This document shows, piece after piece, positions 1 through 12,800 of a stretch of DNA of 64,000 bases (position 1 is its first letter; each line of letters opens with the position of its first letter). Under the pieces are notes generated by a model. It was not told where the DNA came from. It made no database searches and saw nothing but the letters and a program-made list of their open reading frames with translations. This stretch comes from Euonymus europaeus (Eukaryota; Streptophyta; Magnoliopsida; Celastrales; Celastraceae): the NCBI GenBank assembly GCA_963580455.1, contig OY756968.1, positions 2,207,544 through 2,271,543 of the forward strand. The letters run 5' to 3'. Both the position numbers and the translations under genes were made by a program.

Positions 1-50
1 TACAACCATACTAATGAGAAGTTTTATTTTCAATAACCGTGCCTTTTCAG

Positions 51-3000
51 AAGCCAAGGGTGTGCATACTAGGTGGTGGATTTGGAGGCTTATACACTGC
101 TTTAAGGCTAGATTCGCTTGTTTGGCCAGCTAACAAGAAGCCTCAGGTAAGGTGGTACAAAATGCAATATTAGATCATTATACTTGAAAGCTTCAAGTTG
201 ATGGTCCAGACTGATATGCGGCATCAGAAGGGATGCTTCTTTGTTGAAAAATGTTTTGGCCTACTAACCATTTCATGAATAAAAAAATTGTTTTCTGCTG
301 GGCCACTGGCAGTGCTCATTTATTGGCCACAATGTTTTGACATAAATTGTAACTAGTATAGTCAGTAGTTTTCATCAACCGTTTTGCATTGCCTCAATGT
401 ATTTCTCATACCGAATAATTGGCTTCAAATGCCATTTCTGTTAGAAAAATGGATGTGGAAATTTTAAAAATTCTCCTACTAACACTTAGTTTAAGACTTG
501 TGATACATTTACTGATTACAAATGTGCATCTCAGCTCTTAAAGACAAATCACAATATTTTAGATGCTGCTAAGTCAAAATATTTCTTATCATCTCCGACT
601 CTTTCCTTAGAGAATGCAAGAGAAATAAAAATTTGAATGCAAATGTACTGCTTTCTTTAGCCTTTTTTTCTTTCTTTTCTTATCGATAGAATGCTTACTT
701 TTGTCGATGTATATTTATCATTCCTGTCATTTGGTAATATCTTTGGTATTCATTGAATTTGATACCAGGTGCTTCTTGTTGATCAGTCAGAGCGCTTTGT
801 ATTTAAGCCCTTGCTGTATGAACTTCTATCAGGAGGTATGTTAATCTTTTGATGTCCAACTTTTTTTCTTCTTGTTTTCTGATAATTGAAGCATAAGCCC
901 AGTAATGGCACAAACTTTTCAATTGTAGAAGTGGATGCTTGGGAAATAGCTCCTCGTTTCTTAGATTTGCTTGCAAACACTGGTGTGCAATTTATCCAGG
1001 ACAGGGTGAAACGTCTACATCCATCTGATCATTTGGGAATGCAGGGGTTGACAGGAAGTACATGTGGAGGAACTGTGCTTCTTGAAAGTGGCTTACATGT
1101 TGAATATGACTGGTATTTTTAACAATATTCTCCCTATTTCACTGGATGTTCTTAAACCTTGAATTTTGGCTTTTTCTATATTCATTCCTATGATTTGAGC
1201 CATGAAAGCGTGCAAGGAACGAAGATGAGTATGATACTATGATGTCAACTAGGATTCGTTGGTGTTACCAAGCGCCGGGTTTGAATTATTATTCTGTTGG
1301 CAATTTATTAATTTTCTGTTAGAATGGCCTTGAATAGGTGGTTAATGACAGAATAGTAATTTTGGCCAATTTGCATAGTCCTTGGGTTGTGGCAGAATGT
1401 TTCCACAGTTTCAGTTTTATACATTCTGTCTTTTTCGGTTGTGCCAGAATGTTTCCATACTATTATTTTTCTACTAATAAACTCTTTTTTCCAATCGTCT
1501 GAAAATCTGCTTGCTATCACAGATTTAGCATTCTGTCTTATTCCAGATAGGCTGCATCCCGAATCCATATCAAGTCATGTCACTTCTCACTTCTCAGCAA
1601 GAATGGAAGGAGATGTTGAATGTGGAGCTAATCTTACTTCCTTTTGTCTTGGGCAGCTAGGTTGGTTCTTGCTTTAGGAGCTGAAGCTAAACTTGATGTT
1701 GTACCAGGTGCATTAGAGTTTGCTTTGCCTTTCTCCAGCCTGAAAGATGCATGTGTAAGAATTTGAAGGACTTTATCTATCTATTTTATTAGAAAGAAAA
1801 GAATTTGCTTGTTGATGATCTTTTTGCACAGACGGTTGACAATAAGTTGAAGGCGCTAGAACGGAAGAACTTTGCTCAGCACTCTATAATTCGTGTGGCT
1901 GTAGTTGGTTGTGGTTATGCAGGAGTTGAGTTAGCTGCCACAATAGCAGAACGCTTGCAAGACAGAGGAACAGTACAAGCTATTAACAAGGAAACTACAA
2001 TCTGCCCAACTGCTCCACCTGGCAATAGGGAAGTTGCTCTTAAAGTACGGCATTTAAATTTTGGATCTTGTAATCATGTTCTACTAGTACATTTTCTTAT
2101 ATCCATTCCTTTTAGTTTAAGTTTGTTTGTTTCATGTATCATTATTAGAAGAAGAAAAAAATTTGAAATTCCAACTTAAATATATGGTGAAGTATATAAT
2201 CTTCGTAGAATGCTGTTGAATTATCTTGTTATTCGACTATCCTCTTTTAGTATCACAGCTCCATTAATTCCTCTCAGTGTTGGCACATGTAGTTTCTTTG
2301 TGTTGGTTTGTATTTTGATTTTGAAATTTTTTGGGATGCCATGTTGGAAGCTTTGATCTTCTACTTCTTCTCTCGAAGGAATATGGAATTTAGATCATCT
2401 GGTCTCAAGTTTCTTTTGCCTTTTACTTAAAAAGACTTCTGTTACTGAGACTCTTGAACGTATATCTTTTCTGTATTATTTCTAGGTTCTCACGTCCAGG
2501 AAAGTTCAGCTTCTGTTGGGTTACTTTGTCCGCAGCATACGCAGAGTGGGTGATGAGGAGGCTTCAACAAGGCTGACGGAAGGTGAAGAAGTTCAGGACA
2601 CGGAGGCAGAACTTAATTCTGACAAATATATATTAGAACTTCAGCCTGCAGAAAGGGGACTACGAAGTCAAATTCTTGAAGCGGATCTTGTGTTGTGGAC
2701 TGTTGGGTCTAAATCGATGCTTCCCACACTAGAACCATGTGGCAGACTGCATGAAATTCCCCTGAATGCCCGTGGACAAGCAGAGACAGATGAAACTCTC
2801 CGCGTCAAGGGCCATCCTCGCATATTTGCGCTGGGTGACTCGTCTGCTTTAAGGGATTCAAATGGAAGGCTTTTACCTGCGATTGCCCAGGTGCCCTATT
2901 CCTGCTTCGACTTTTATTCAATTGAACAATTTACCAGTATCTCACTGTTCTTCGTACCTGCCCTTCCTCTATTGCCTTAGAAACAATAACCTAATTATTC

Positions 3001-4251
3001 GCTTCATGCTCTTTAGGTTGCTTTTCAACAAGCTGACTTCACTGGCTGGAATTTGTGGGCAGCAATCAATGGTCGTCCCTTACTGCCTTTCAGGTCAAAA
3101 AATAACTTATTTTCCTCAACACTACTTTGCTATAACTTAAAACATCCAATATAAATTGTTTCTTGTCATCTTGACTCTGTGTCTTAAACTGCATTGAAAA
3201 GACTCAGGTTTTCTGTGAAATGCATAATGCATTTATGGTGGAAGTTTGCAAGTCATCGTCATTTCCTGCATCAGTGCCCCCGCGGTCCCATTCTTTATCC
3301 TTGATCTTGTTTTGTCAGGGAAGCCAACTCCAGTGTTGCATGCCTGCTATTTTCTTCTGCAGTCTTATACTAGCAAGTCAACTTTTCTCCTTTCTGAAAA
3401 AGTAATGAATTTGAAAGCTAGAAGCATTCTGAACCCACCAAATAGAATAATTATCATTACTAATGTGTAGGAACTGGATGGACTTTTTTCCTTGTGCATT
3501 GTTTTATTCCAAATCACCCGTGGTTGTTTTTGTGCACTTAAGAACAACTGATTTAAAACTTTGGTTTTTTATGTTCAACATCAATTCTTGGTTATGTGTG
3601 CCCGTTGCTTATGAATTTTGCAGGTGGAGCACCAAGCACCCCGATTTTTTTTTGCATGATTTAGATTCTAAAGTTCATACAACTACTTGAAAAGGTTCTT
3701 TATCATCTTGCTTATGTCATCTCAAATGCATAAACTTATCTATGTTCTTTTGTCTGTAGCTAAAATGAGGACCATGTCAACATGGTTTATGAATTCTGTC
3801 ATTTATTTATGCTCAAAAGTGGTCCATTTATGATGTTTATGGATAAATTTTCTTCAAATGACAGCTTCTACAGAAATTCCCGTTGCATATAACTTTCTTC
3901 ATTTGCTGCCAGGTTTCAGAATCTAGGTGAGATGATGACCCTGGGGAGAAACGATGCCGCTTTGTCACCAAATTTTATTGAGGGGCTAACCTTAGATGGT
4001 CCCATTGGTCATACCGGTAACATTCTTCATGTTCCAACTCCTTTTACCGTTCCTTTTTCTTTGATGTTTCTTATGGTTCTTCAATTATAACTATTGCTCT
4101 TATTATCGCAGCTAGGAAGATAGCATACTTGCTCAGACTACCAACAGATGAGCATCGGCTTAAAGTAGGTATCAGCTGGTTCACTAAATCTGCTGTAGAT
4201 TCTGTTGCATCACTACAGAACACCCTCACAAAGGTCTTTTCAGGCCCGTAG
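51..4251 (+). CDS. NDC1: NDC1, type II NAD(P)H dehydrogenase (5' end outside window)
   Basis: Nine exons are visible: 51-146, 769-835, 929-1112, 1661-1754, 1832-2044, 2486-2890, 3017-3093, 3913-4016, 4112-4251 (stop TAG), encoding 459 residues; all introns are GT-AG. The first visible residues hold the FAD-binding motif ILGGGFGGLYTA, and VAVVGCGYAGVELAA in exon 5 is the second dinucleotide-binding motif. The pattern LWTVGSK...IFALGDSSA is typical of NDH-2 enzymes. The plant NDC1 protein is about 519 residues, so the transit peptide and first exon(s) lie left of the window. Known family role: a single-polypeptide, non-proton-pumping NAD(P)H:quinone oxidoreductase targeted to plastids (plastoglobules) and mitochondria, acting on plastoquinone and in phylloquinone and tocochromanol metabolism. 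No EF-hand insertion is seen, which fits the NDC rather than the NDB type. Nothing suggests inactivation. Confidence 0.93.
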
Positions 4252-4850
4252 TTCATCCTTGTTTATTTACAAAGCACAGATAATTGTCGTTGTATGCTTG
4301 TCATTAAGCTACGGATGGATTTCGTCGGAGGAAGAAAAAAAAAAGGAAAACCAAAGAGCACATCAAACAATTTAGTGGAAAATAATTAAGGCAAAAAATG
4401 CCAGTTCTGTTGTTCCTTCTGAGTCCTAGTGGCTCACATGAACTTATTGACACGGCTTTGTTTCAGCTATTGAAGAAGCGGTGCCTCATATGTGTGAGAA
4501 TCCAATTTATTTAGAGTTGAGTTTGACCATCTGGATTAGGTTTGTAATTAAGCTTGGCAGTGACGGATGGACACCGGGTGGAGCTTGACAGCTATATTTT
4601 CCTCTCCTAGACAACTCTTCATGGTGACCTCCTTTGAATATTATGATCAACTAGACCAATTTGTGTTTACGCAAATGCCAGTATGGTCTTAGTAAGGGCC
4701 ACAAGGTTAGATTAAAATGATTGATTGTGCTATTTATGTGATTATGCCTCACCGTTTTGGCTGATAAGCTTGGCTGATTTGCTTGTCAATGCATTGTGTA
4801 TTTGTGTGACCGTCAATCATGAATGCTTTGTTGAATAGATATAGAGTAGT
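4252..4850. other. NDC1 3' UTR and spacer, no gene seen
   Basis: AT-rich sequence downstream of the NDC1 stop. It presumably holds the 3' UTR and poly(A) region. No open frame with protein-like composition and no clear repeat was found. Confidence 0.5.
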
Positions 4851-4854
4851 GAAG

Positions 4855-6150
4855 TTTCATGTGCTGTCACTATTCACAGCAGCATTTCTTAACAGATTCT
4901 CTAAATTCCAGCAAAAATATACATTTTCACTAATTTACAGTTTTTGCAACAGTAACAGCATACATCGATTACTCTAAATTAATACTCTAAATCAATACTC
5001 TAAATATTCATTTATACAATAACATTTTATTTAATTAAACTCAATCTATTTTACTATTGTTATCAAGATCCAACCTTACCATTTTAATAATCATAACATG
5101 ATATATTTTTTTTGTTTGGTAGTTGACATTAATAAATAATTTATTTGGTAGCTAATTTGTATGGTTACAAATAGAGTTGTTGGATTTTGTGGTTGAAAAT
5201 GTGGTTATTGAATATGTGGATAATTTGAGGTTGTTGTGACATGTGGTTGTGAATGTGGTTGTTGAAATTTGTGGTTGTGAATGTAGTTGATGGAATATGT
5301 GGTTGTCTCAAACATTGTCAATACCATAATATAATTCAATAATAATAATACGACAATAACCAAATAAACGAGTTCTCAACGTCCACGCCTCTCTGGATCT
5401 GAGCTTGCAAACCCTCTATGTACTGGCGTTGCACATCAGTCAGAGACTTCACATCTGTCATCATTATTTGAAACTCCCTCTCCATCCTCAGTTGCTCTAC
5501 CTTCTCCAACTTGGCAACTGCCAAATGCCTCTCTGCTTCGGCCTTCACTTTCTCAACCTCTAATTTATTAGCTTCCATAGCCAAATGCTCATTCCATTCT
5601 TTTTCAACTCTAACTCTCTCAGATTCAGCAAGTGCCATCCTATCGTCATGTGCTTTCTTCTGTTCCAATGTTAATTGGCTGACAACTTCAACAAGCCCAC
5701 TGTGATCGACCTTGCCTTTTTTCCTAGCCTCTTTTTCAGCATTGCGGCCAATTGGTCTTTCAACAGAAACCGAACCCGAGAACTCATCATCTTCCAAGTT
5801 AATAGCATTTGCAGAAACCCTAAAATAGAACCCAGAAATATAGAGCAATACCTGGAAGATGATTGAGCAGGACTTCGGGGCGAGCTTGGCAGTGGAGAGC
5901 TCAGAGTCCAGTATCTATGCATAGATTGAGAGATGATCAAACAAGATAAGCTGATTTTTTTAATCGAAAATAAGTAAGCGCGCATGAACAGTGCCGCGCG
6001 AGGCCTGGCTCGTTACTGTAGCAAAACGAGGTTTTGAAGATGACTGTGCAGTATCTGATGTGGGTAAAAAGTGAGCTACAAGACAAAAAAATACATCTCT
6101 AAACTAACGCATGCCACCCACATCCAGTAACTGGTGTAGGTGGTCTTATG
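4855..6150 (-). mobile_element. decayed PIF/Harbinger-type element region
   Basis: The only coding trace is an open frame on the minus strand at 5336-5848. Around it is AT-rich sequence with repeated TACTCTAAAT-like units (4970-5010) and repeated TGTGGTTG-like units (5190-5310), resembling the non-coding parts of plant Harbinger elements. I could not find matching terminal inverted repeats or a TTA/TAA target duplication, so these limits are approximate and rest on inference. Confidence 0.35.
5336..5848 (-). pseudogene. fragment of Harbinger Myb-like/NAM-associated ORF
   Basis: A 170-codon open frame. Residues 31-46 read RPIGRNAEKEARKKGK, the hallmark of the 'NAM-associated C-terminal' region (PF14303) found in the Myb-like DNA-binding protein that accompanies plant PIF/Harbinger transposases; such proteins are often mislabelled 'glutathione S-transferase T3-like'. 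The remainder is a charged coiled coil (about residues 50-140), as is usual for this region. The N-terminal Myb/SANT part and any DDE transposase are missing, so it is a truncated relic. The fold call is from motif recognition, not from a search. Confidence 0.55.
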
Positions 6151-6269
6151 GTTTGGCCTTGAAGGAGAGATGATATGACTCATTCCTTGTGCCGTCTAAC
6201 CCGTTTGGCCTTGAATGAGTCATATCATGGGCCATGACGTATATACAGACACACATATATTTATTCTAG

Positions 6270-6345
6270 GGCCTATGAGCCGAGCTTCTTCTAGTGGTTA
6301 TGTTAAACGGGCTACAAAATATACCTGAGCTCCGAGTTCGGTTCC
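6270..6345 (+). repeat. tRNA-like (SINE-type) relic
   Basis: TCTAGTGGTTA resembles a pol III A box and GAGTTCGGTTCC, about 36 bases on, resembles a B box. The rest does not fold into a full tRNA that I can recognise, so this reads as a tRNA-derived SINE head or a decayed tRNA, not a functional tRNA gene. Confidence 0.3.
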
Positions 6346-6760
6346 TTTATCAAGCGAGTTGAGCTCGGACTGACCCTCTAAAGTGCCACTCGTGGTTGCT
6401 TAGTCTATTTTCATTCCTAATCATTCCACGACTCTGAATTTCATTCACATCATATTATTTATTTTTATGTAAATGTTGAACCCAATAGTTTGAATCAAGG
6501 TTTTGAAAATTAGACCAGTATCGTACTACAAAATTCTTTGGTTCGGTTCAAGTCCGATTGAATTATGTTCAATGTAATAAACTATTATATATAATTATTT
6601 AATTTAATACTCATAGTAATATATAAATATATAAATAATAAGGTTTCATGGAAAATTTATAGGTTAATATTATATATTTCAACATTATATACATTATAAT
6701 ATAATGAAATTTTTACAAAATATCATATATTCAATAAATGTATTATTTTAAACAAAACAA

Positions 6761-7112
6761 GTCTCGTAGCTTTGTTGGTTAGTGCATTCGTCAATCAAAC
6801 GAGAGGTCATGAGTTCTATAATCTTACAAAAGCAAATTTTATAAATATGTTCGAAACGAACTGAAATTGTTCGATCAAATAGACGTCATGAGTTTTAATC
6901 ATATCAAAAGTAAATTTTATAAATATTTTCTGAATGAACCGAAATGGTTCGATCAAATGGGAGGTCATGAGTTTTAATCCTATCAAAAGAAAATTTTATA
7001 AATATTTTCTAAATGAACTGAAATGGTTCGATCAAATGGGAGGTCATGAGTTTTAATCCTATCAAAAGTAAATTTTATAAATATTTTCTAAATGAACCGA
7101 AATGGTCCAAAC
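6761..7112 (+). repeat. SINE-like tRNA head followed by 79-bp tandem repeat (about 4 copies)
   Basis: The motif GAGGTCATGAGTT and its variants recur at 6803, 6882, 6961 and 7040, an exact spacing of 79 bases. Each unit continues with ATCAAAAGTAAATTTTATAAAT and a GAACCGAAATGGTTCGATCA-like segment; identity between units 2-4 is very high. The first unit is preceded by GTCTCGTAGCTTTGTTGGTTAGTG, which looks like the D-arm/A box of a tRNA, followed by a TCGT/ACGA stem with a 7-base loop. So a tRNA-derived SINE seems to have been amplified internally in tandem. Confidence 0.6.
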
Positions 7113-7219
7113 TAAAAAACTCAACTGATCCATTGAAAAATAAGTTGTTTCAAGCATATGTTTCCCGAACCAAAGAAAATACTAGATCTGATCAGATCGG
7201 GCCGGTTTTAATAACCTTG

Positions 7220-8216
7220 GTTTAAATTCATCTCTCTTTCTTCCATTGTAATATGATGGGTGTGAATGTTTTATAGGGGATGGGACTGCTAACCAACTCG
7301 AAGTAGCCTGTGCAATAGGGCATTGGTTACTGCTTCGTCATTGAGTACCATGTTTCTCTGTTGCCAAAAGGGGAAATAAGAAAACGACTTTGATTTGACT
7401 TCCTCTTTTTTTATATGGAGGAGAGAAATCATGGAGTTCTTGTGTTTTTGTTAATAGGTTAAGGGGGGAACCTAAATTAGGTGTTTAAAGTAATTACGAC
7501 GTCGCTCTCTTTGATGAAGCATAAATGCAATTGCCATAAAACGACGACGTCTAGGCAACAAAAGTAGACACAGAAGCTCTTTGAACACCAATTCCATGTG
7601 GCTATGGAACCTAAATAAAGCAGATATACATACGTTGGGCATGAAAAAAGGGGAAGAATCATGAAACTTTTTAGTCAGCAAGTTAGTTGAAGATAGATTT
7701 AACTACTTTCAACAATTCCCATTATTTTTCAGTCTGGAGTTGAAACTTTTTTTTGGGTTCGCAACAGATTTTTTTTATATTTCGATCGAGTTTATAAGTT
7801 TGATAATATAATTTTTGTCTTAAACTGAAAAAAATGGACGTAAAAAGTCATAGAATGTTTTAAATTTATATTCAATAATGATCCTGAATTTCCTTATTTT
7901 CACGTTAAATTTGATATTTATTTCAGAGAAAAATGTATTATTGAATTCGTAAATTCGATCATAACTAAGGCATAGTTTTTTATAAAATTTTGAGGGCATT
8001 AAAATAAAACTACTGCAATCTCCATGTTTTTCTACAACAGACCCGAACTCATCTTCTTCTTTCTTGGTTAGTTTTGAAACTTCGTTTGACTTCTTCTTCA
8101 TTGTAATTTCGAATAAAACTAATCTTACCATAGCTAAAAGTCAAATAATCTTGATTAGTTTTGGCCTTTTGGGTGTACCCACCATGGAGAGAAAAGTTTT
8201 TTTTTAATAATAAATA
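7220..8216. other. intergenic, no gene seen
   Basis: AT-rich sequence. Short open frames here (for example minus 7472-7681 and 7820-8131) have low-complexity, Lys/Phe-rich translations and no recognisable family. Nothing else is supported. Confidence 0.5.
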
Positions 8217-8514
8217 CTTCATCCGTCCCTATTTGATAGACTCACCTTCGATTTTAATTTATCTCAAATAATATTCTCTTTTCTTATCGAGAATAAATAA
8301 AAAATCACTAGTTTACTAATCTCCCATAATTTATTTATTGTGCATATTTATTAACAAATGACATCAACTTCTAACAATAATAAAGTGTGGGTGAAATAAT
8401 TGAAGGATATATTAAAAGAAAATTAACTAAATTTATTATTTGAATGATATTAATTATGTTTTATTAATCTGAATGAAAAAACAAGTGAGCTTATCAAATA
8501 GGAACAAAGGAGTG
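8217..8514. mobile_element. Stowaway-like MITE (Tc1/mariner type)
   Basis: Left end CTTCATCCGTCCCTATTTG and right end, read on the other strand, CACTCCTTTGTTCCTATTTG: an imperfect inverted repeat of about 29 bases ending in a shared CTCAC. This matches the known Stowaway terminal type CTCCCTCCGTCCC. The left flank is TA, the expected target; the right flank is AT, presumably mutated. The 298-bp interior is AT-rich and non-coding. Confidence 0.65.
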
Positions 8515-9868
8515 ATGATGCAGGCCAAACAAGACTAAAATAATAATAATAATTATTATTATGCAACTCAATAGTAGCTTCACTTTGACAGAAAAGTTAA
8601 AGATAAAAATAGTGAAGGATATTTTAAATGGGCACATTTTATGATTTTATTAGTAAACTTTGCTATGTAAGCTTTGAATTTCCCAATGGAGATACCAAGG
8701 CCAAGTCTTCACTCTTCACATCAATTTGTTAATCCAATCATAATAAGTCCACACCACACACTCACCCACCACAAAAGACACATCCAATCACAGGCGACAT
8801 ATCCAATCACTTTACACCACAAAATTCCGACTCCAACTCTGCCCTTTGAAACAAGGACAGACGAGGGACCTACAGTAGAAGTCACTGCAACGACCGTCGC
8901 AGATGTTCGTTATGTTTACCAAAATTCAAAACATTGTGTAGATCTGCACGACTACACCGATAAATAGACCGGACGTTTATTAATAAACTACAGTGGCTTT
9001 TACTGTGGGGTTGAACTTTTTGAGAGCTCACGTGTATTTTTATTAATATATGAAAATGTTTGTTTTTGTTAATGTAATTGTATTGCGATATGTGTTTTGC
9101 TGATGTGTCTGTCTTCAGAGATGTATTTTTATGACTGGATGAGTATGTGACTTGATTTTTGTAAAAGATGCGAGAATCAATAGTGATTTTGATATAGTTT
9201 TGTTGGTAAATGAATGAGCCAATGAAAGAGTATATGCCTGACAAATTATTGAGAGGGAAAAATTTATAAAAATTTATGTTTTACTATTGTGACGGCATTG
9301 AAAGACGTGTTTTGCTTATATGAAATGAGTGAATACGTGACTTTACTTTTTGTATAATAGAGATGAGATCCCGTTTAAATTTTAACGAGAATGAGATATT
9401 GTCACCACTGTAGTTGCTTGATAGGTACCCGTGGCCAGCTTAGTTCTGCTTCGAAGTGTCTATTCTAAATATAATATAATCATTTTATAATAATAATAAT
9501 TTTAAAATCTTTTATAATCAGAAGAGTGTAGTGCCGGAATCTTTAGGAAAGCGGACCCTCCAATAAAAAGCCGTTAAAGCAGTTGGAGAAAAATTACCCG
9601 GGAAGCATAACCTTCTCTCATTATCCACCTTACTATATTGATTATATATGAGAGTGAGACCCGCCTTCTTTGATTTTCTCGACCCAACTCTGAAGTTTCT
9701 TAGCTGAAAATGACTGATTTTGGATTCTATCTTTACTTGTCAAGTTCAACAATAATATATTCTTGTAATCTCCACCTGCTCTCTCTATATTACCACTCAC
9801 AGTATATATTTGGGTGGGCTTGTATTAGCATTTGGCACCATTTGTATCCTTTCTTCATGAGTTTGTTC
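8515..9868. other. intergenic and upstream region of FAAH
   Basis: Contains a perfect AAT/ATT palindrome at about 8538-8561. ATCCAATCA is repeated at about 8783 and 8801 in C/A-rich sequence, possibly a promoter element of an unseen transcript. The last few hundred bases should hold the FAAH promoter and 5' UTR. No other gene is supported. Confidence 0.4.
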
Positions 9869-12800
9869 ATGGCTAAAGGTGTGGTTTACAAGGCAGCGAA
9901 GAATGTTGATCTTGGCCCTGATAGCCAAGAATTCTATCTTAAGGCCAATGTCAAAGGTTTTTCTCCGATCCTTCATCGTTTCTGTCTTTCTATGAACATG
10001 TTATATTGATGAATACCAGGTGTTTGTGTTAATGCCTAACCCACTATTTTTTGCTTTAAAGCTCCTCGGATGGCTGGAATTTTGGTGAAGGTTTTTGCCT
10101 GGTTTTTGGAGTCGAGGATCTTAGGGAAATTGTTGGTGTACATATTGAAGGGAAACAATCTAATTCATATGGTACGTGCACTTGGTTTTTGTTGATTTTT
10201 CATTCAGAATTTCATGCTCACTGGTTTTGCATGATCAAGCTACTGTTGAGTGCTTGGGTTTTCTGTGGAAGTTAAATGGTTCCATGTCATAAGGTGTTGA
10301 GAAATGAAGCGATACAAGTGAAGAGTATATGAATAATTATACCACTAATTACACCAGGTAAATTCCCAGGAAAGATTGGAGGGACACACTGGTCCACTTA
10401 AATACCAATCTCCTTAGACAGAATTTTCCTAGACATGCAATTAATAGCACAATATATCATAACAACTTACTTGATCGATAAGTAGACCGAGGAACCAACA
10501 ATAACCGCACCAGAATTTTTACGTGGAAAACCCTTCACAGGGAAAAACCACGGGACCGTAGTCCAGCTAAAAACTTCCACTATTAAAATAATGGGTACAA
10601 CAATCTTCTGTAGTACACTCCACTACAGGATACAAGAGTGAAATAATATTTTGGAATCACTCACCCAAACCCCAAATACACCTAGTGTATCACTCACTCT
10701 CACTCTCTGCAACAACACGATGCAGGAACAACCCTCTGCAAGAAACTACTCTTTGCAGGCACTCTCCAAAACTCTCTCAAGTTTCCTTTCTTCTTCACTT
10801 GAGTTGTTATCACAATGAAATTTCTCTCCTATTTATAGGAGATTTGGATGTAACTATTACACCAACCCTTGCCCACATTTTCAACAAAAAATTGGTAGAA
10901 ATAATTTCTAGCCACAAATTGGTATAAGAAGAATTTCTTCACCTACCAAAGAAGACTACCAATACACATGAGGTGTATTTCTACCTAACATAAGGTAACT
11001 GTTTTGACGAAATCAGTACTCATCAGTCATCAGGCTATAGATATTTTCGAGATCAAATAAAAGGCTAAAACTGTTCCGACATAGGCGTTACAGGTTCATA
11101 CTACAGACTACACAAACAATCTCCCTTTGAGCTTAAGGCTCCACCGATATGTCTCTGCAAATCCTGCTGTGACGGCAAGACTTTGCAGGGAGATAGGCAT
11201 AGCTCCTCCTCTGTGTTTCACTGTGAAGCAATTAAATTATGTGGCTTACTCTACATACTAATTAAAAAACACATTGGGTTGTTACTGAACATTGTTTCGT
11301 TACTGAACATTGTTTTGCTGCACTGTCACATATAATGTGTCGTTGGCATCAGACTGCAATCAATACTGCCCTTTCACTGCACTGTTTATATCTCATTTGA
11401 GGTTGCTTGGTAGTTTTTTCTATTTATTTCAGAAATTAATACCATCCATTAGTGTTTGTATCTTGTTGAGATGTCATCATCGAGATGCATCTTTATCCAA
11501 TATAAAGTCCTATATTTACTTTCAACAATTCGGTAAAGATGCATTCAGTATCCCTCGCCTGGTGGAGTTGCCATAATAGTTTCTAGGGACGGCTTTATAT
11601 GATTTGAAGACGAGATGGAAAAAATCTTTAAAAGCTTCCCCCTTCATTTTGTGGTCTTGGCTAAAATAAGAAAAAGATCTACATTCACAATCTATTGCAT
11701 TTTCAATCATCTTCCCTAAATCAAAATCTGAAAGTGCCCCGATCCCCGATCCCTTAAATAGTTTGAGAAATTCTTGGTACTCACCTTACTGTTACCGTGG
11801 TTTAGATTTCACAATCAGGCATCTCTCTTACAGTAGAAATATCTTGCCAAGAGGTGTCTTAGCCGTTAATTTATCTCAGTATAATTGTCTTTCCAAAATT
11901 CATCCATTTGTAAATTTATTACTAGTCCTCGAATCTTTGATCATGGCCCCTCAAGAATCTTCAGATTCTCTTGGATTTTTTTATGAGATCTGCATGTGAA
12001 TTGGCCAACTCATTCAAGTTAGAATTACATTTGACTTTCCCAAAACCTCTGTTTTTCAACTCATTAAGCTTCTCAGTTTTCTGTTAATTGTCATAAAGTT
12101 AATAGAAAGTAACATTATTATTGCTAGGATAAATCATCCGGAGAGTTTGACATTCTTGTTAATCCCCAAATTGAGCTTACATGAACAAGATGAAATTCCT
12201 AGTGAGCTTGATGGCACTACCATCGCCGGAAGCTCTCTAAACTATTTGGTCAACCCACATGAAGCACATTGTGTTTTTCAAGTCTTAGTGGACTGGATAG
12301 AATTTAGTTAATTAAGCTTTGCTCTAATGATGTTCGCTTGATTTACGTTTAGTTACCTTTGTTTAAGGCAGCCCTCATAGGCCAAATGTCTTTTGTAGAA
12401 GTTTTGTTTTCTCTATATTGTAAGTGCTTTATATATTCTCATTAACTTAAGATGTTATTTTAGGTTCCTTTTATGTGGGATTATCCATCCTCAACCTTTG
12501 AAAATATCTTCAACTTTTGCAGTTGATTTCCCATGCCGAGCTGGAGGAGTCACCTGTCTATGTTCCTCAACATCCATTTGAAGGTCTTTTCCAACTCTTT
12601 CTTCTTTGATTTCCTGATGTTTGTACTACAAGTTGCAGAATGAATTAGTTCATCGGATTAATGGAATTGTATATGAATTAGGCAGAGAAGATACCTTTAC
12701 ATTATATAGATTAAGACAAAAAGTGCAACATGTTCTTTTTTCTGCCACTGGCGAAGCCTGGTTGCTTTGGATTGCTACAACTAAAGCAAGAATTGGCCAT

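Noticed and set aside
7472..7681. Minus-strand open frames of 60-70 codons in the spacer
   Set aside because: Low-complexity, no start context, no recognisable family, two overlapping frames equally open.
8674..8967. 97-codon plus-strand frame rich in His, Pro and Thr
   Set aside because: Composition follows the local CA-rich sequence (repeated ATCCAATCAC); no domain and no splice partners. Might be promoter sequence.
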